The notes beneath the pieces are model-generated. The model was not told the origin of the DNA, made no database searches, and saw only the letters and a list, made by a program, of their open reading frames with translations. This document shows, one piece after another, positions 43,486-53,655 of a stretch of 64,000 bases of DNA. Positions within the stretch are counted from its first letter, which is position 1, and every line of letters starts with the position of its first letter. This stretch comes from Streptomyces seoulensis (lineage in GTDB: Bacteria; Actinomycetota; Actinomycetes; Streptomycetales; Streptomycetaceae), in contig NZ_CP032229.1 of the NCBI RefSeq assembly GCF_004328625.1, positions 4,464,001 to 4,528,000 on the forward strand, read 5' to 3'. A program made the translations under genes and the position numbers.

Positions 43486-44940
43486 TCAGACCGCGGCCGG
43501 GACGCGCTCCTCGGTGGGAGCCGCCTCGGGCTCGGCGGGCGCCGGCATCGCGGGCTTCGGCAGCAGCAGGTACAGCGCGGCCGAGATGACGATCGCCGCG
43601 ATCCAGCCCAGGCCGTACTCGCCGACGGGGTTGTTCGTCGCGAGGGGGCCGGTGAACCAGTCCGAGGTGGTGAAGAGGAGGCCGGAGATCAGGCCGATGG
43701 CCCAGGAGGACACCGCGGCGGGGGAGAAGCCGCGCCGGTACCAGTAGGCGCTGGTGCGGGTCGTGTCGGCGAGGGCGCGGGGGTCGTACTCCTTGCGGCG
43801 GAGCATGTCCGCGCCGAAGACGCCGGTCCAGGCGGAGAAGGCGACCGCGAGCATGGAGAGGAAGGCGATGAAGGAGCCCATGAAGCTGGACGCCACCAGC
43901 ATCAGCACCCCGCCCAGCGCCAGCGAGATCACCGCGTTGACGGAGACCGCCCAGTGGCGCGGAATCCGGAAGCCGAGGGTCTGTGCGGTGAAGCCGGCCG
44001 AGTACATGGACATCGAGTTGATCAGCAGCATGCCGATGACCGCGATCAGCAGATACGGCACGGCGAGCCACAGCGGCAGGATCGTGCCGAGGAAGGACAC
44101 CGGGTCGGACGCCGAGGCCAGGTCGGGGGTGCCCACCGCCATCACCGCGCCCATGAGGACCAGGGGCAGTACGACGATGCCCGCCCCGCCGACCGTCTGC
44201 CCGACGATCGCCCGCGAGGACGCCGTACGCGGCAGATAGCGGGTGAAGTCCGGCGCGGACGGAATCCAGCTCACCCCGCCCGCGGCGATCATGCCGACCG
44301 CGGTGATCAGCGAAGCCGTCGACCCGGCGCCCCCGTGCATGACGCGCGACCAGTCGGTGTGCACGGCGAGATACCCCAGCACCAGCACCGAGAAGACGCC
44401 GAAGAGGTACGTCGCGTACTTGCTGCACTTCTGCACCGCGCTGATCCCCAGCCCGGAGATCACGAACGTGGCGATCACGAAGAGCAGCAGCGTCACCAGG
44501 TCCAGCACGCCGCTGGCCTTGATGCCCAGAGCGACGTCCAGGATGGTGAGCAGCGCGTACGCGCCGGTCACCGCGTTGATCGTCTCCCAGCCCCAGCGCG
44601 CGACCCAGATCAGCGACCCGGGCAGCAGGTTGCCGCGCTGGCCGAACACCGCCCGCGACAGCGCCATCCCCGGCGCGGCCCCCCGCTTGCCGGCGATCCC
44701 GATCAGCCCGACCAGACCGTAGGAGACGACGGGCGCGACGGCCGCGACGACGAGGGCCTGCCAGAAGTTCAGGTGGTACGCCACGATCAGGCTCGCGCCC
44801 ATCGTGAGCAGCAGGACGCTGATGTTGGCCCCCACCCAGGTGGGGAAGAGCCCGCGGGTGCGCGCGGTGCGTTCATGATCGGGGACCGGCTCGATGCCAC
44901 GGGTTTCCAGCGCGCCCTCGCGCGCGGCCGTCTTGCTCAT
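43486..44940 (-). CDS. Purine-cytosine permease family transporter (NCS1)
   Basis: This 484-aa NCS1 transporter has about twelve membrane segments. Features include TRGLFPTWVGANISV at the first helix, AVFGQRGNLLPGSLIWVARW, SWIPSAPDFTRYLP and FGADMLRRKEYD. It likely imports cytosine, a purine or an allied compound with a cation; the exact substrate is uncertain. The tail is Pro/Ala/Glu-rich. ATG 44940 has no Shine-Dalgarno site (the upstream bases are pyrimidine-rich), so the start is less certain. Confidence 0.88.
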   Translation of the reverse strand: MSKTAAREGALETRGIEPVPDHERTARTRGLFPTWVGANISVLLLTMGASLIVAYHLNFWQALVVAAVAPVVSYGLVGLIGIAGKRGAAPGMALSRAVFGQRGNLLPGSLIWVARWGWETINAVTGAYALLTILDVALGIKASGVLDLVTLLLFVIATFVISGLGISAVQKCSKYATYLFGVFSVLVLGYLAVHTDWSRVMHGGAGSTASLITAVGMIAAGGVSWIPSAPDFTRYLPRTASSRAIVGQTVGGAGIVVLPLVLMGAVMAVGTPDLASASDPVSFLGTILPLWLAVPYLLIAVIGMLLINSMSMYSAGFTAQTLGFRIPRHWAVSVNAVISLALGGVLMLVASSFMGSFIAFLSMLAVAFSAWTGVFGADMLRRKEYDPRALADTTRTSAYWYRRGFSPAAVSSWAIGLISGLLFTTSDWFTGPLATNNPVGEYGLGWIAAIVISAALYLLLPKPAMPAPAEPEAAPTEERVPAAV

Positions 44941-45120
44941 GGAGGGGGAGTGTCCTAGCGGTGGGGGACGAGGACGACGGGCTCGACGCGCGGAGCGGAG
45001 CCGAAAGTCATCGTAGTTTAATCCGACTCCACCGCTCCTGTGGCATTTGTCTCCTGGGGGAAATGCCAGGGGCGCGGAAGCCCTTTCGTGGGATACACCA
45101 TGGCCGATACTGGTCGGGTT

Positions 45121-46326
45121 ATGGAAACCATCATCCTTGCTGTAGTCATCGCCGTGGTCGTGCTCGGCGCTCTCGGCGGGCTCCTCTACACCAGCAGGCT
45201 CAAGAAGCCGCTGCCGCCGCCCCCGCCGAGCAAGCCCGACCTGACCGCGCCCCCGGCCGAACCGCACGTAGGCGACGAGGCCGAGACCCCGCGCGACGAA
45301 CAACGCCGGACCATCGAGGAGGTGGACCTGCCGGGCGGCGGCGCCCCCACCACCGTCGAGGAACCCCCCGCCGCCGAGACCGCTCCCGAGATCGAGATCC
45401 CGGAGCCCAGCGCCGGACGCCTCATCCGGCTGCGCACCCGCCTCTCCCGTTCCCAGAACGCCCTCGGCAAGGGCCTGCTCACGCTGCTCTCGCGCGAGCA
45501 CCTGGACGAGGAGACCTGGGAGGAGATCGAGGACACCCTCCTCACCGCCGACGTCGGCGTCCAGCCGACCCAGGAACTGGTCGAGCGGCTGCGCGAGCGC
45601 GTCAAGGTGCTCGGCACCCGCACCCCCGAGGAACTGCGCGGCCTGCTCCGCGAGGAGCTGCTGAAGCTCGTCGGCACCGACATGGACCGCGAGGTCAAGA
45701 CCGAGCCGGAGAGCCGTAAGCCCGGCATCGTGATGGTCGTCGGCGTCAACGGCACCGGCAAGACCACCACCACCGGCAAGCTCGCCCGTGTCCTGGTCGC
45801 CGACGGCCGCACCGTCGTCCTCGGCGCCGCCGACACCTTCCGCGCCGCCGCCGCCGACCAGCTCCAGACCTGGGGCGAGCGCGTCGGCGCCCACACCGTG
45901 CGTGGCCCGGAGGCCGGCGACCCCGCCTCCGTCGCCTTCGACTCGGTGAAGGAGGGCAAGGAGATGGGCGTCGACGTGGTGCTCATCGACACCGCCGGCC
46001 GCCTGCACACCAAGACCGGCCTCATGGACGAGCTGGGCAAGGTCAAGCGCGTCGTGGAGAAGCACGCCCCGCTGGACGAGGTGCTGCTGGTGCTCGACGC
46101 CACCACCGGCCAGAACGGCCTGGTGCAGGCCCGCGTCTTCTCCGAGGTCGTGGACATCACCGGCATCGTGCTCACCAAGCTCGACGGCACCGCCAAGGGC
46201 GGCATCGTCATCGCCGTGCAGAACGAGCTGGGCGTGCCCGTCAAGCTCATCGGCCTCGGCGAGGGCCCCGACGACCTGGCGCCGTTCGACCCGGAGGCGT
46301 TCGTCGACGCGCTCCTCGGTGACTGA
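45121..46326 (+). CDS. ftsY: Signal recognition particle receptor FtsY
   Basis: This 401-aa SRP GTPase receives ribosome-SRP complexes at the membrane. Unlike E. coli FtsY it starts with a hydrophobic membrane segment (IILAVVIAVVVLGALGGLL). An acidic Pro/Glu linker follows. The N domain (about 100-190) and the G domain carry GVNGTGKTTTTGKLA, AADTFRAAAADQL, LIDTAGRLHT and LTKLDGTAKGG. ATG 45121 is preferred; ATG 45100 would add seven residues. A strong terminator follows. Confidence 0.97.
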   Translation: METIILAVVIAVVVLGALGGLLYTSRLKKPLPPPPPSKPDLTAPPAEPHVGDEAETPRDEQRRTIEEVDLPGGGAPTTVEEPPAAETAPEIEIPEPSAGRLIRLRTRLSRSQNALGKGLLTLLSREHLDEETWEEIEDTLLTADVGVQPTQELVERLRERVKVLGTRTPEELRGLLREELLKLVGTDMDREVKTEPESRKPGIVMVVGVNGTGKTTTTGKLARVLVADGRTVVLGAADTFRAAAADQLQTWGERVGAHTVRGPEAGDPASVAFDSVKEGKEMGVDVVLIDTAGRLHTKTGLMDELGKVKRVVEKHAPLDEVLLVLDATTGQNGLVQARVFSEVVDITGIVLTKLDGTAKGGIVIAVQNELGVPVKLIGLGEGPDDLAPFDPEAFVDALLGD

Positions 46327-46350
46327 CCCCCGCCATCCCGACCACGACCA

Positions 46351-46398
46351 CGGCGAAGCGCCCGCCCCCAGCAGAACCGGGGGACGGGCGCTTCGCCG
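46351..46398. terminator. Bidirectional terminator between ftsY and the PrimPol-like gene
   Basis: CGGCGAAGCGCCCG at 46351-46364 pairs with CGGGCGCTTCGCCG at 46385-46398. An inner CCCC/GGGG pairing extends the stem. It lies 25 bases after ftsY and 16 bases beyond the convergent gene. Confidence 0.75.
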
Positions 46399-46413
46399 TG
46401 AAGGGAGCCTGCG

Positions 46414-47076
46414 CTACGCCGGGGCGGCCGAGCGGTGCGCCACATAGGCCAGCGTGCCCAGCAGCAGCCGGGCCGCCGGCGGACGCGCCGCCCCGTCCAG
46501 CACCGGCGGCCGGAGCCAGCGCACCGGGCCGAGGCCGCCCCGGTCCGAGGGCGGGGCGGTGATGTACGTACCCGGGCCGAGGCCGCGCAGGTCCAGCGCC
46601 CCGGGGTCGTCCCAGCCCATGCGGTACAGCAGGTGGGGCAGCTCGGCGGCGGTGCCGGGGGAGACCAGGAAGTGCGCGCGGCCCTCCGGGGTCGCGGCGA
46701 CCGGACCGAGGGGCAGCCCCATCCGCTCCAGCCGCACCAGCGCCCGGCGCCCCGCTGCCTCCGCCACCTCGATCACGTCGAACGCCCGGCCCACCGGCAG
46801 CATCACCGAGGCGCCCGGCACCTCGGCCCACGCCCGGCTCGCCTCGTCCAGCGTGGCGCCCGCGGGCACCCGGGGCGCGAAGTCCAGCGGATGCGCGCCC
46901 GGCTGGCGGCAGTCGGCACGCCCGCAGGAGCAGGCGCCGTGCGAGGCGCGCGCCCCCGGCACCACGTCCCAGCCCCACAGGCCGGTGAACTCGGCGGCCG
47001 TGGTGCATTCCGGCGTGCGGCCGCGCCGACGCGTGCCGGAGCGGATCTCCCGGATGCCGCCGATCGTGAAGCCCAT
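46414..47076 (-). CDS. Stand-alone PrimPol-domain (bifunctional DNA primase/polymerase N-terminal) protein
   Basis: This 220-aa protein resembles the N-terminal PrimPol domain of archaeo-eukaryotic primases (AAEFTGLWGWDVVPGARA, CSCGRADCRQPGAHP). It ends with the GPGTYITAPPSDRG loop. The usual catalytic DxD after the zinc-like cluster is not evident; the matching place reads RAFDVIEVAEA. It may therefore be inactive, or only a nucleotide- or DNA-binding relative. It has no helicase domain. Such genes sit next to nsdA in Streptomyces by memory. The ATG start is at 47076. Confidence 0.75.
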   Translation of the reverse strand: MGFTIGGIREIRSGTRRRGRTPECTTAAEFTGLWGWDVVPGARASHGACSCGRADCRQPGAHPLDFAPRVPAGATLDEASRAWAEVPGASVMLPVGRAFDVIEVAEAAGRRALVRLERMGLPLGPVAATPEGRAHFLVSPGTAAELPHLLYRMGWDDPGALDLRGLGPGTYITAPPSDRGGLGPVRWLRPPVLDGAARPPAARLLLGTLAYVAHRSAAPA

Positions 47077-47534
47077 GCCCCCTCCAACGGGTCAGCGCGC
47101 CGGTGGTTACGAAACGGAGCGAGAGGGATGCGGAACGTGACTCCTCGACTCCCGCTTTCCCTCACCTCTACCGGGACAAGGCGGCGCATCGCGGCACGAA
47201 CGGTGGTGAACGGGACTTCGCGCGCCCCCACGCGCTTCCTTCCGCCCACTGTCGGTCGTCCGGTGTCAAGTGAAGCGCGCGGCGGTCATCGTGAGTTCAT
47301 TCGAAGGGGTGGCGAATGGTGGCGTTTCAAGGATCGCCGTGGCTGGAAGGGTGATCGTGGGATTACTGTGAGTGTGCGAGTCCCGGGGGCACATGCACTC
47401 ATGGGTATGCCGGAGGCAAGCCGTCAGCTCGTTCGAAGGGTGAGAACCACCGGACGAGCGGCCCCGTCCACCGGCATTCTGATAGGGCTTGGCGCATCCG
47501 GCGACAGGTGGATTCAGGGAATGGGGGCGTTCCA
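47077..47534. other. Long leader/promoter region of nsdA
   Basis: These 458 bases contain no gene that I can support. A 6-bp inverted repeat, CATTCG / CGAATG with a 9-base spacer, lies at 47298-47318. A similar TTCGAAGGG motif recurs at about 47431-47440. The long untranslated region may carry developmental control of nsdA, but no known operator is recognised. Confidence 0.35.
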
Positions 47535-49013
47535 GTGGGCGGCAACGGCGGTGGCGGGACGAACGCTGACAAGCGCCCCAACGACCTGCTCGGCTCGTGG
47601 TTCGTGCGCAGCGGATGGTCCAAGGGGGAGCTGGCCCGCCAGGTGAACCGCCGGGCCCGGCAGCTCGGCGCCAACCACATCTCCACCGACACCTCCCGCG
47701 TCCGCCGCTGGCTGGACGGCGAGAACCCGCGCGAACCGATCCCGCGCATCCTCTCCGAGCTGTTCTCCGAGCGGTTCGGCTGCGTCGTCTCCGTCGAGGA
47801 CCTCGGCCTGCGCGTCGCCCGCCAGTCGCCCTCCGCGTCCGGCGTCGACCTGCCCTGGACCGGCCCGCAGACCGTCGCCCTGCTCAGCGAGTTCTCCCGC
47901 AGCGACCTGATGCTCGCCCGGCGCGGCTTCCTCGGCACCTCCCTCGGCCTCTCGGCGGGCCCCGCGCTCATCGAGCCCATGCAGCGCTGGCTGGTGCCCA
48001 CCCCCGCCGCGCAGGCCCCGCCCGAGCCCGACCCGCTGCACGAACCCCGCAGGCCCGGCCGGCTCTCCCGCCCCGAGCTGGAGCTGCTGGAGTCCACCAC
48101 CAAGATGTTCCGCCAGTGGGACGCCCAGTGCGGCGGCGGCCTGCGCCGCAAGGCGGTCGTCGGCCAGCTGCACGAGGTCACCGACCTCCTCCAGGAACCC
48201 CAGCCCGAGGCCACCACCCGCAAGCTGTTCAAGGTCGCCGCCGAACTCGCCGAACTCGCCGGCTGGATGTCGTACGACGTGGGGCTCCAGCCCACCGCGC
48301 AGAAGTACTTCGTGCTCGCCCTGCACGCGGCCAAGGAGGCCGGGGACAAGCCGCTCGGCTCCTATGTGCTCTCCAGCATGAGCCGCCAGATGATCCACCT
48401 CGGCCGCCCCGACGACGCCCTCGAACTCATCCACCTCGCCCAGTACGGCAGCCGGGACTGCGCCAGTCCGCGCACCCAGTCCATGCTGTATGCGATGGAG
48501 GCCCGCGCCTACGCCAACATGGGCCAGCCCGGCAAGTGCAAGCGCGCCGTCCGCATGGCCGAGGACACCTTCGCCGACGCCGACGACTGGGACGACCCGG
48601 ACCCCGACTGGATCCGCTTCTTCTCCGAGGCCGAACTGCACGGCGAGAACTCGCACTCCTTCCGCGACCTCGCCTATGTCGCCGGCCGCAGCCCCACCTA
48701 CGCCTCGCTCGCCGAGCCGCTGATGGAGCGCGCCGTCGACCTGTTCGCCAAGGACGGCGAACACCAGCGGTCCTACGCGCTCAACCTGATCGGCATGGCC
48801 ACCGTGCACCTGCTCCAGCGCGACCCCGAGCGGGGCAGCGCCTACGCCTCCCAGGCCATGGAGACCGCCCGCAAGGTCCGCTCGGAGCGGGTCAACACCC
48901 GTATCCGCAAGACGGTCGGCGCGGCCGTGCGGGACTTCGGGGACCTCTCCGCCGTCGTCGACCTCACCGAACAGCTCGCCGTCGACCTCCCGGAGAGCGC
49001 CGACGCGGGCTGA
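47535..49013 (+). CDS. nsdA: Developmental and antibiotic repressor NsdA
   Basis: This protein of about 492 aa is NsdA. In S. coelicolor it is known as a negative regulator of sporulation and antibiotic production. The N-terminal part (WFVRSGWSKGELARQVNRRA, HISTDTSRVRRWLDGENPRE) looks like a divergent helix-turn-helix. The central and C-terminal parts are TPR-like helical repeats (QKYFVLALHAAKEAGDKPLG, KDGEHQRSYALNLIGMATVH). GTG 47535, with GGGGG upstream, is preferred; GTG 47508 in the same frame would add nine residues. No transmembrane or enzymatic motif is seen. Confidence 0.93.
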   Translation: MGGNGGGGTNADKRPNDLLGSWFVRSGWSKGELARQVNRRARQLGANHISTDTSRVRRWLDGENPREPIPRILSELFSERFGCVVSVEDLGLRVARQSPSASGVDLPWTGPQTVALLSEFSRSDLMLARRGFLGTSLGLSAGPALIEPMQRWLVPTPAAQAPPEPDPLHEPRRPGRLSRPELELLESTTKMFRQWDAQCGGGLRRKAVVGQLHEVTDLLQEPQPEATTRKLFKVAAELAELAGWMSYDVGLQPTAQKYFVLALHAAKEAGDKPLGSYVLSSMSRQMIHLGRPDDALELIHLAQYGSRDCASPRTQSMLYAMEARAYANMGQPGKCKRAVRMAEDTFADADDWDDPDPDWIRFFSEAELHGENSHSFRDLAYVAGRSPTYASLAEPLMERAVDLFAKDGEHQRSYALNLIGMATVHLLQRDPERGSAYASQAMETARKVRSERVNTRIRKTVGAAVRDFGDLSAVVDLTEQLAVDLPESADAG

Positions 49014-49231
49014 GAGGCCCGCACCACCTCATGCCCCGGCCGCGGCCGGTCCTCCCGAACTGCCCGACTCGGCTCCCCCATGCCAGGTCATCGAGAGGCC
49101 GGACGCGGCCGGCTCACGTATGCCCCCGCCCGCCTGTCGCTCCGGCGGACCCGGCGCCGGTTGCGCCACGATAACGACCGGTGTGCCCGGCAGCGGGCAG
49201 TTCATGGAGGCGTAACACACCAGGTGCCTTC

Positions 49232-49269
49232 GTCACCCCCGTGAAACAGGCGGGCGCCCCGGTCGAAAC
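49232..49269 (+). promoter_or_regulatory. GlnR-type box upstream of amtB
   Basis: The site is GTCAC-n6-GAAAC-n6-GCGCC-n6-GAAAC. The first pair matches the gTnAc-n6-GaAAc consensus exactly; the second has a degenerate first half-site and an intact GAAAC. The 22-base step between the two GAAAC elements is the known GlnR a-/b-site spacing. It lies about 100 bases upstream of amtB. The remaining bases of this 358-bp gap (49014-49371) show only a short GGCCGCGGCC palindrome near 49035. Confidence 0.75.
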
Positions 49270-49361
49270 CGCGCTGCGTCAGTCTCTGGCGCATAACCGG
49301 CCCACCCCTCACTTGACCGGACCGCTCAGGCACCGCCCGCACGGGGCCGTACAACCGATGA

Positions 49362-51047
<1,686 letters not shown>

Positions 51048-51073
51048 GCACGAGGAAAGACAGGAGTCGCTGG

Positions 51074-53536
51074 GTGACGCGCACGGATGACCGTAAAGAA
51101 GCCGACGACACGGGACCCAGCGGCTACGCGGCGGCCCGGCTGCACCTCCTCTCCGAGGGGGTGCAGTCCGGGCCGCCGCGCCGTACCGCCCTCGCCGGAC
51201 TCACCGACGACTGGCTGACCGGCCTCTTCACCGCCGCCGCCCCCGCCGCCAAGGGCGTCTCCCTGGTCGCCGTCGGCGGCTACGGACGCGGTGAACTCTC
51301 CCCCCGCAGCGACCTCGACCTGCTGCTTCTGCACGACGGCGCGGACCCCGCCGCCGTCGCCGCCCTCGCCGACCGGCTCTGGTACCCCGTCTGGGACCTC
51401 GGCATCAGCCTCGACCACTCCGTACGCACCCCCGCCGAAGCCCGGAAGACCGCGGGCGAGGACCTCAAGGTCCAGCTCGGCCTGCTCGACGCCCGCCACC
51501 TCGCCGGCGACCTCGGCCTCACCGCCGGACTGCGCACCGCGATCCTCGCCGACTGGCGCAACCAGGCCCCCAAACGCCTCCCCGAACTCCAGGAACTCTG
51601 CGCCGAGCGCGCCGAACGCCACGGCGAACTCCGCTTCCTCCTCGAACCCGACCTCAAGGAGGCCCGCGGCGGACTCCGTGACGCCACAGCCCTGCGCGCC
51701 GTCGCCGCCTCCTGGCTCGCCGACGCGCCCCGCGAGGGCCTCGCCGACGCCCGCCGCCGCCTCCTCGACGCCCGCGACGCCCTCCACCTCGTCACCGGCC
51801 GCGCCACCGACCGCCTCGCCCTCCAGGAACAGGACCAGGTCGCCGCCGAAATCGGCCTCCTCGACGCCGACACCCTGCTCCGCCAGGTCTACGAGGCCGC
51901 CCGCGTGATCTCGTACGCCGGTGACGTCACCTGGCGCGAGGTCGGTCGCGTGCTGCGCGCCCGCGCGGTGCGGCCCCGGCTGCGCGCCATGCTCGGCGGC
52001 GGCAAGCCCGTCGCCGAACGCTCGCCCCTCGCCGAGGGCGTCGTCGAGCAGGACGGCGAGGCCGTCCTCGCCCGCACCGCACGGCCCGAACGCGACCCCG
52101 TGCTGCCCCTGCGCGCGGCGGCCGCCGCCGCGCAGGCCGCCCTCCCGCTCTCCCCGCACGCCGTACGGCGCATGGCCGCCACCGCGCGCCCCCTGCCCAC
52201 GCCCTGGCCCGCCGAGGCGCGCGAGCAGCTGATCACCCTGCTCGGCTCCGGGCGCCCCACCGTCGACGTCTGGGAAGCGCTGGAGGCCGAGGGCCTGATC
52301 AGCAGGCTGCTCCCGGACTGGGAACGCGTCCGCTGCCGGCCCCAGCGCAACGCCGTCCACCTCTGGACCGTCGACCGGCACCTCATCGAGACCGCCGTCC
52401 GCGCCTCCGCCCTCACCCGCCGCGTCAGCCGCCCCGACCTGCTCCTCGTCGCGGCCCTGCTGCACGACATCGGCAAGGGCTGGCCCGGCGACCACTCGGT
52501 GGCAGGCGAGATCATCGCCAAGGACGTCGCCGCCCGGCTCGGCTTCGACCGCGCCGACGTCACCGTCCTCGCCACCCTCGTCCGGCACCACCTGCTGCTG
52601 GTCGAGACCGCCACTCGGCGCGACCTCGACGACCCCGCCACCGTCCGGGCCGTCGCCGACGCCGTCGGCAGCGAGAGCACCCTGGAACTCCTGCACGCCC
52701 TCACCGAGGCAGACGCCCTCGCCACCGGCCCCGCCGCGTGGTCCACCTGGCGCGCCTCCCTCGTCACCGACCTCGTCCGCCGCGCCGCCGCCGTGCTCGC
52801 GGGCGAGCACCCCGGTACCGAACCCGAGCCGGGCGCACCCACCGCCGAGCAGGAACGCCTCGCCATCGAGGCGCACCGCACCGGCGGACCCGTCTTCGCC
52901 CTGCGCGCCCAGGCCGAACCAGGCCCGCCGGAGGAATCCGCCGAGACGGGCGAGCCGCTCGGCGTCGAGCTGCTCATCGCCGTCCCCGACCAGCCCGGCG
53001 TCCTGCCCGCCCTGGCCGGGGTCCTCGCCCTGCACCGGCTCACCGTCCGCACGGGCGGGCTGCGCACGCTGCGGCTGCCCGACGACGTCGACGCCTCCGG
53101 CGACGGCTCCGTCCTGCTGCTGGACTGGCGGGTCGCCGCCGAGTACGGCTCGCTGCCACAGGCCACCCGGCTCCGCGCCGATCTCGTCCGCGCTCTCGAC
53201 GGCTCCCTGGACATCGCGAGCCGCCTCGCCGAACGCGACGCCGCCTACCCCCGCCGCCGCGGCCGCACCGCCCCGCCCCCGCGCGTCACCGTCGCCCCCG
53301 CCGCCTCCCGCCACGCCACGGTCATGGAGGTCCGCGCCCAGGACGCCCCCGGCCTCCTCTTCCGCATCGGCACGGCCCTGGAGAAGGCGGCGGTCCGGGT
53401 ACGGAGCATGCACGTCAGCACGCTGGGGGCCAACGCGGTCGACGCCTTCTACGTCACCAGCGGCACCGGCGCCCCCCTGCCCCCGGAGGACGCCACGGCG
53501 ACGGCCCGCGCGCTGGAGGAGGCGCTGCGCGCCTGA
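51074..53536 (+). CDS. glnD: PII nucleotidyltransferase/deadenylylase GlnD
   Basis: This 820-aa enzyme modifies GlnK; in Streptomyces it is known to act as an adenylyltransferase. The nucleotidyltransferase motif GGYGRGELSPRSDLDLLL lies near residue 67. An HD phosphohydrolase domain follows (LLHDIGKGWPGDHS). Two ACT domains (LIAVPDQPGVLPALAGVLA; EVRAQDAPGLLFRIGTAL) form the C-terminus. The GTG at 51074 follows glnK by 26 bases. It ends the nitrogen operon. Confidence 0.96.
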   Translation: MTRTDDRKEADDTGPSGYAAARLHLLSEGVQSGPPRRTALAGLTDDWLTGLFTAAAPAAKGVSLVAVGGYGRGELSPRSDLDLLLLHDGADPAAVAALADRLWYPVWDLGISLDHSVRTPAEARKTAGEDLKVQLGLLDARHLAGDLGLTAGLRTAILADWRNQAPKRLPELQELCAERAERHGELRFLLEPDLKEARGGLRDATALRAVAASWLADAPREGLADARRRLLDARDALHLVTGRATDRLALQEQDQVAAEIGLLDADTLLRQVYEAARVISYAGDVTWREVGRVLRARAVRPRLRAMLGGGKPVAERSPLAEGVVEQDGEAVLARTARPERDPVLPLRAAAAAAQAALPLSPHAVRRMAATARPLPTPWPAEAREQLITLLGSGRPTVDVWEALEAEGLISRLLPDWERVRCRPQRNAVHLWTVDRHLIETAVRASALTRRVSRPDLLLVAALLHDIGKGWPGDHSVAGEIIAKDVAARLGFDRADVTVLATLVRHHLLLVETATRRDLDDPATVRAVADAVGSESTLELLHALTEADALATGPAAWSTWRASLVTDLVRRAAAVLAGEHPGTEPEPGAPTAEQERLAIEAHRTGGPVFALRAQAEPGPPEESAETGEPLGVELLIAVPDQPGVLPALAGVLALHRLTVRTGGLRTLRLPDDVDASGDGSVLLLDWRVAAEYGSLPQATRLRADLVRALDGSLDIASRLAERDAAYPRRRGRTAPPPRVTVAPAASRHATVMEVRAQDAPGLLFRIGTALEKAAVRVRSMHVSTLGANAVDAFYVTSGTGAPLPPEDATATARALEEALRA

Positions 53537-53554
53537 GAGACAGGTGCCGGAACT

Positions 53555-53582
53555 CCCCGCCCGCCGGGTGCGACGGGCGGGG
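53555..53582 (+). terminator. Terminator of the amtB-glnK-glnD operon
   Basis: The 9-bp perfect stem CCCCGCCCG / CGGGCGGGG has a 10-base loop and begins 18 bases after glnD. Confidence 0.6.
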
Positions 53583-53655
53583 ACGAATCGCTTGCGCGGC
53601 CGGATACCCTGGAGGGCAGCCCAAAACGACTCCAACCCCGAGGACCGACGCCGCC

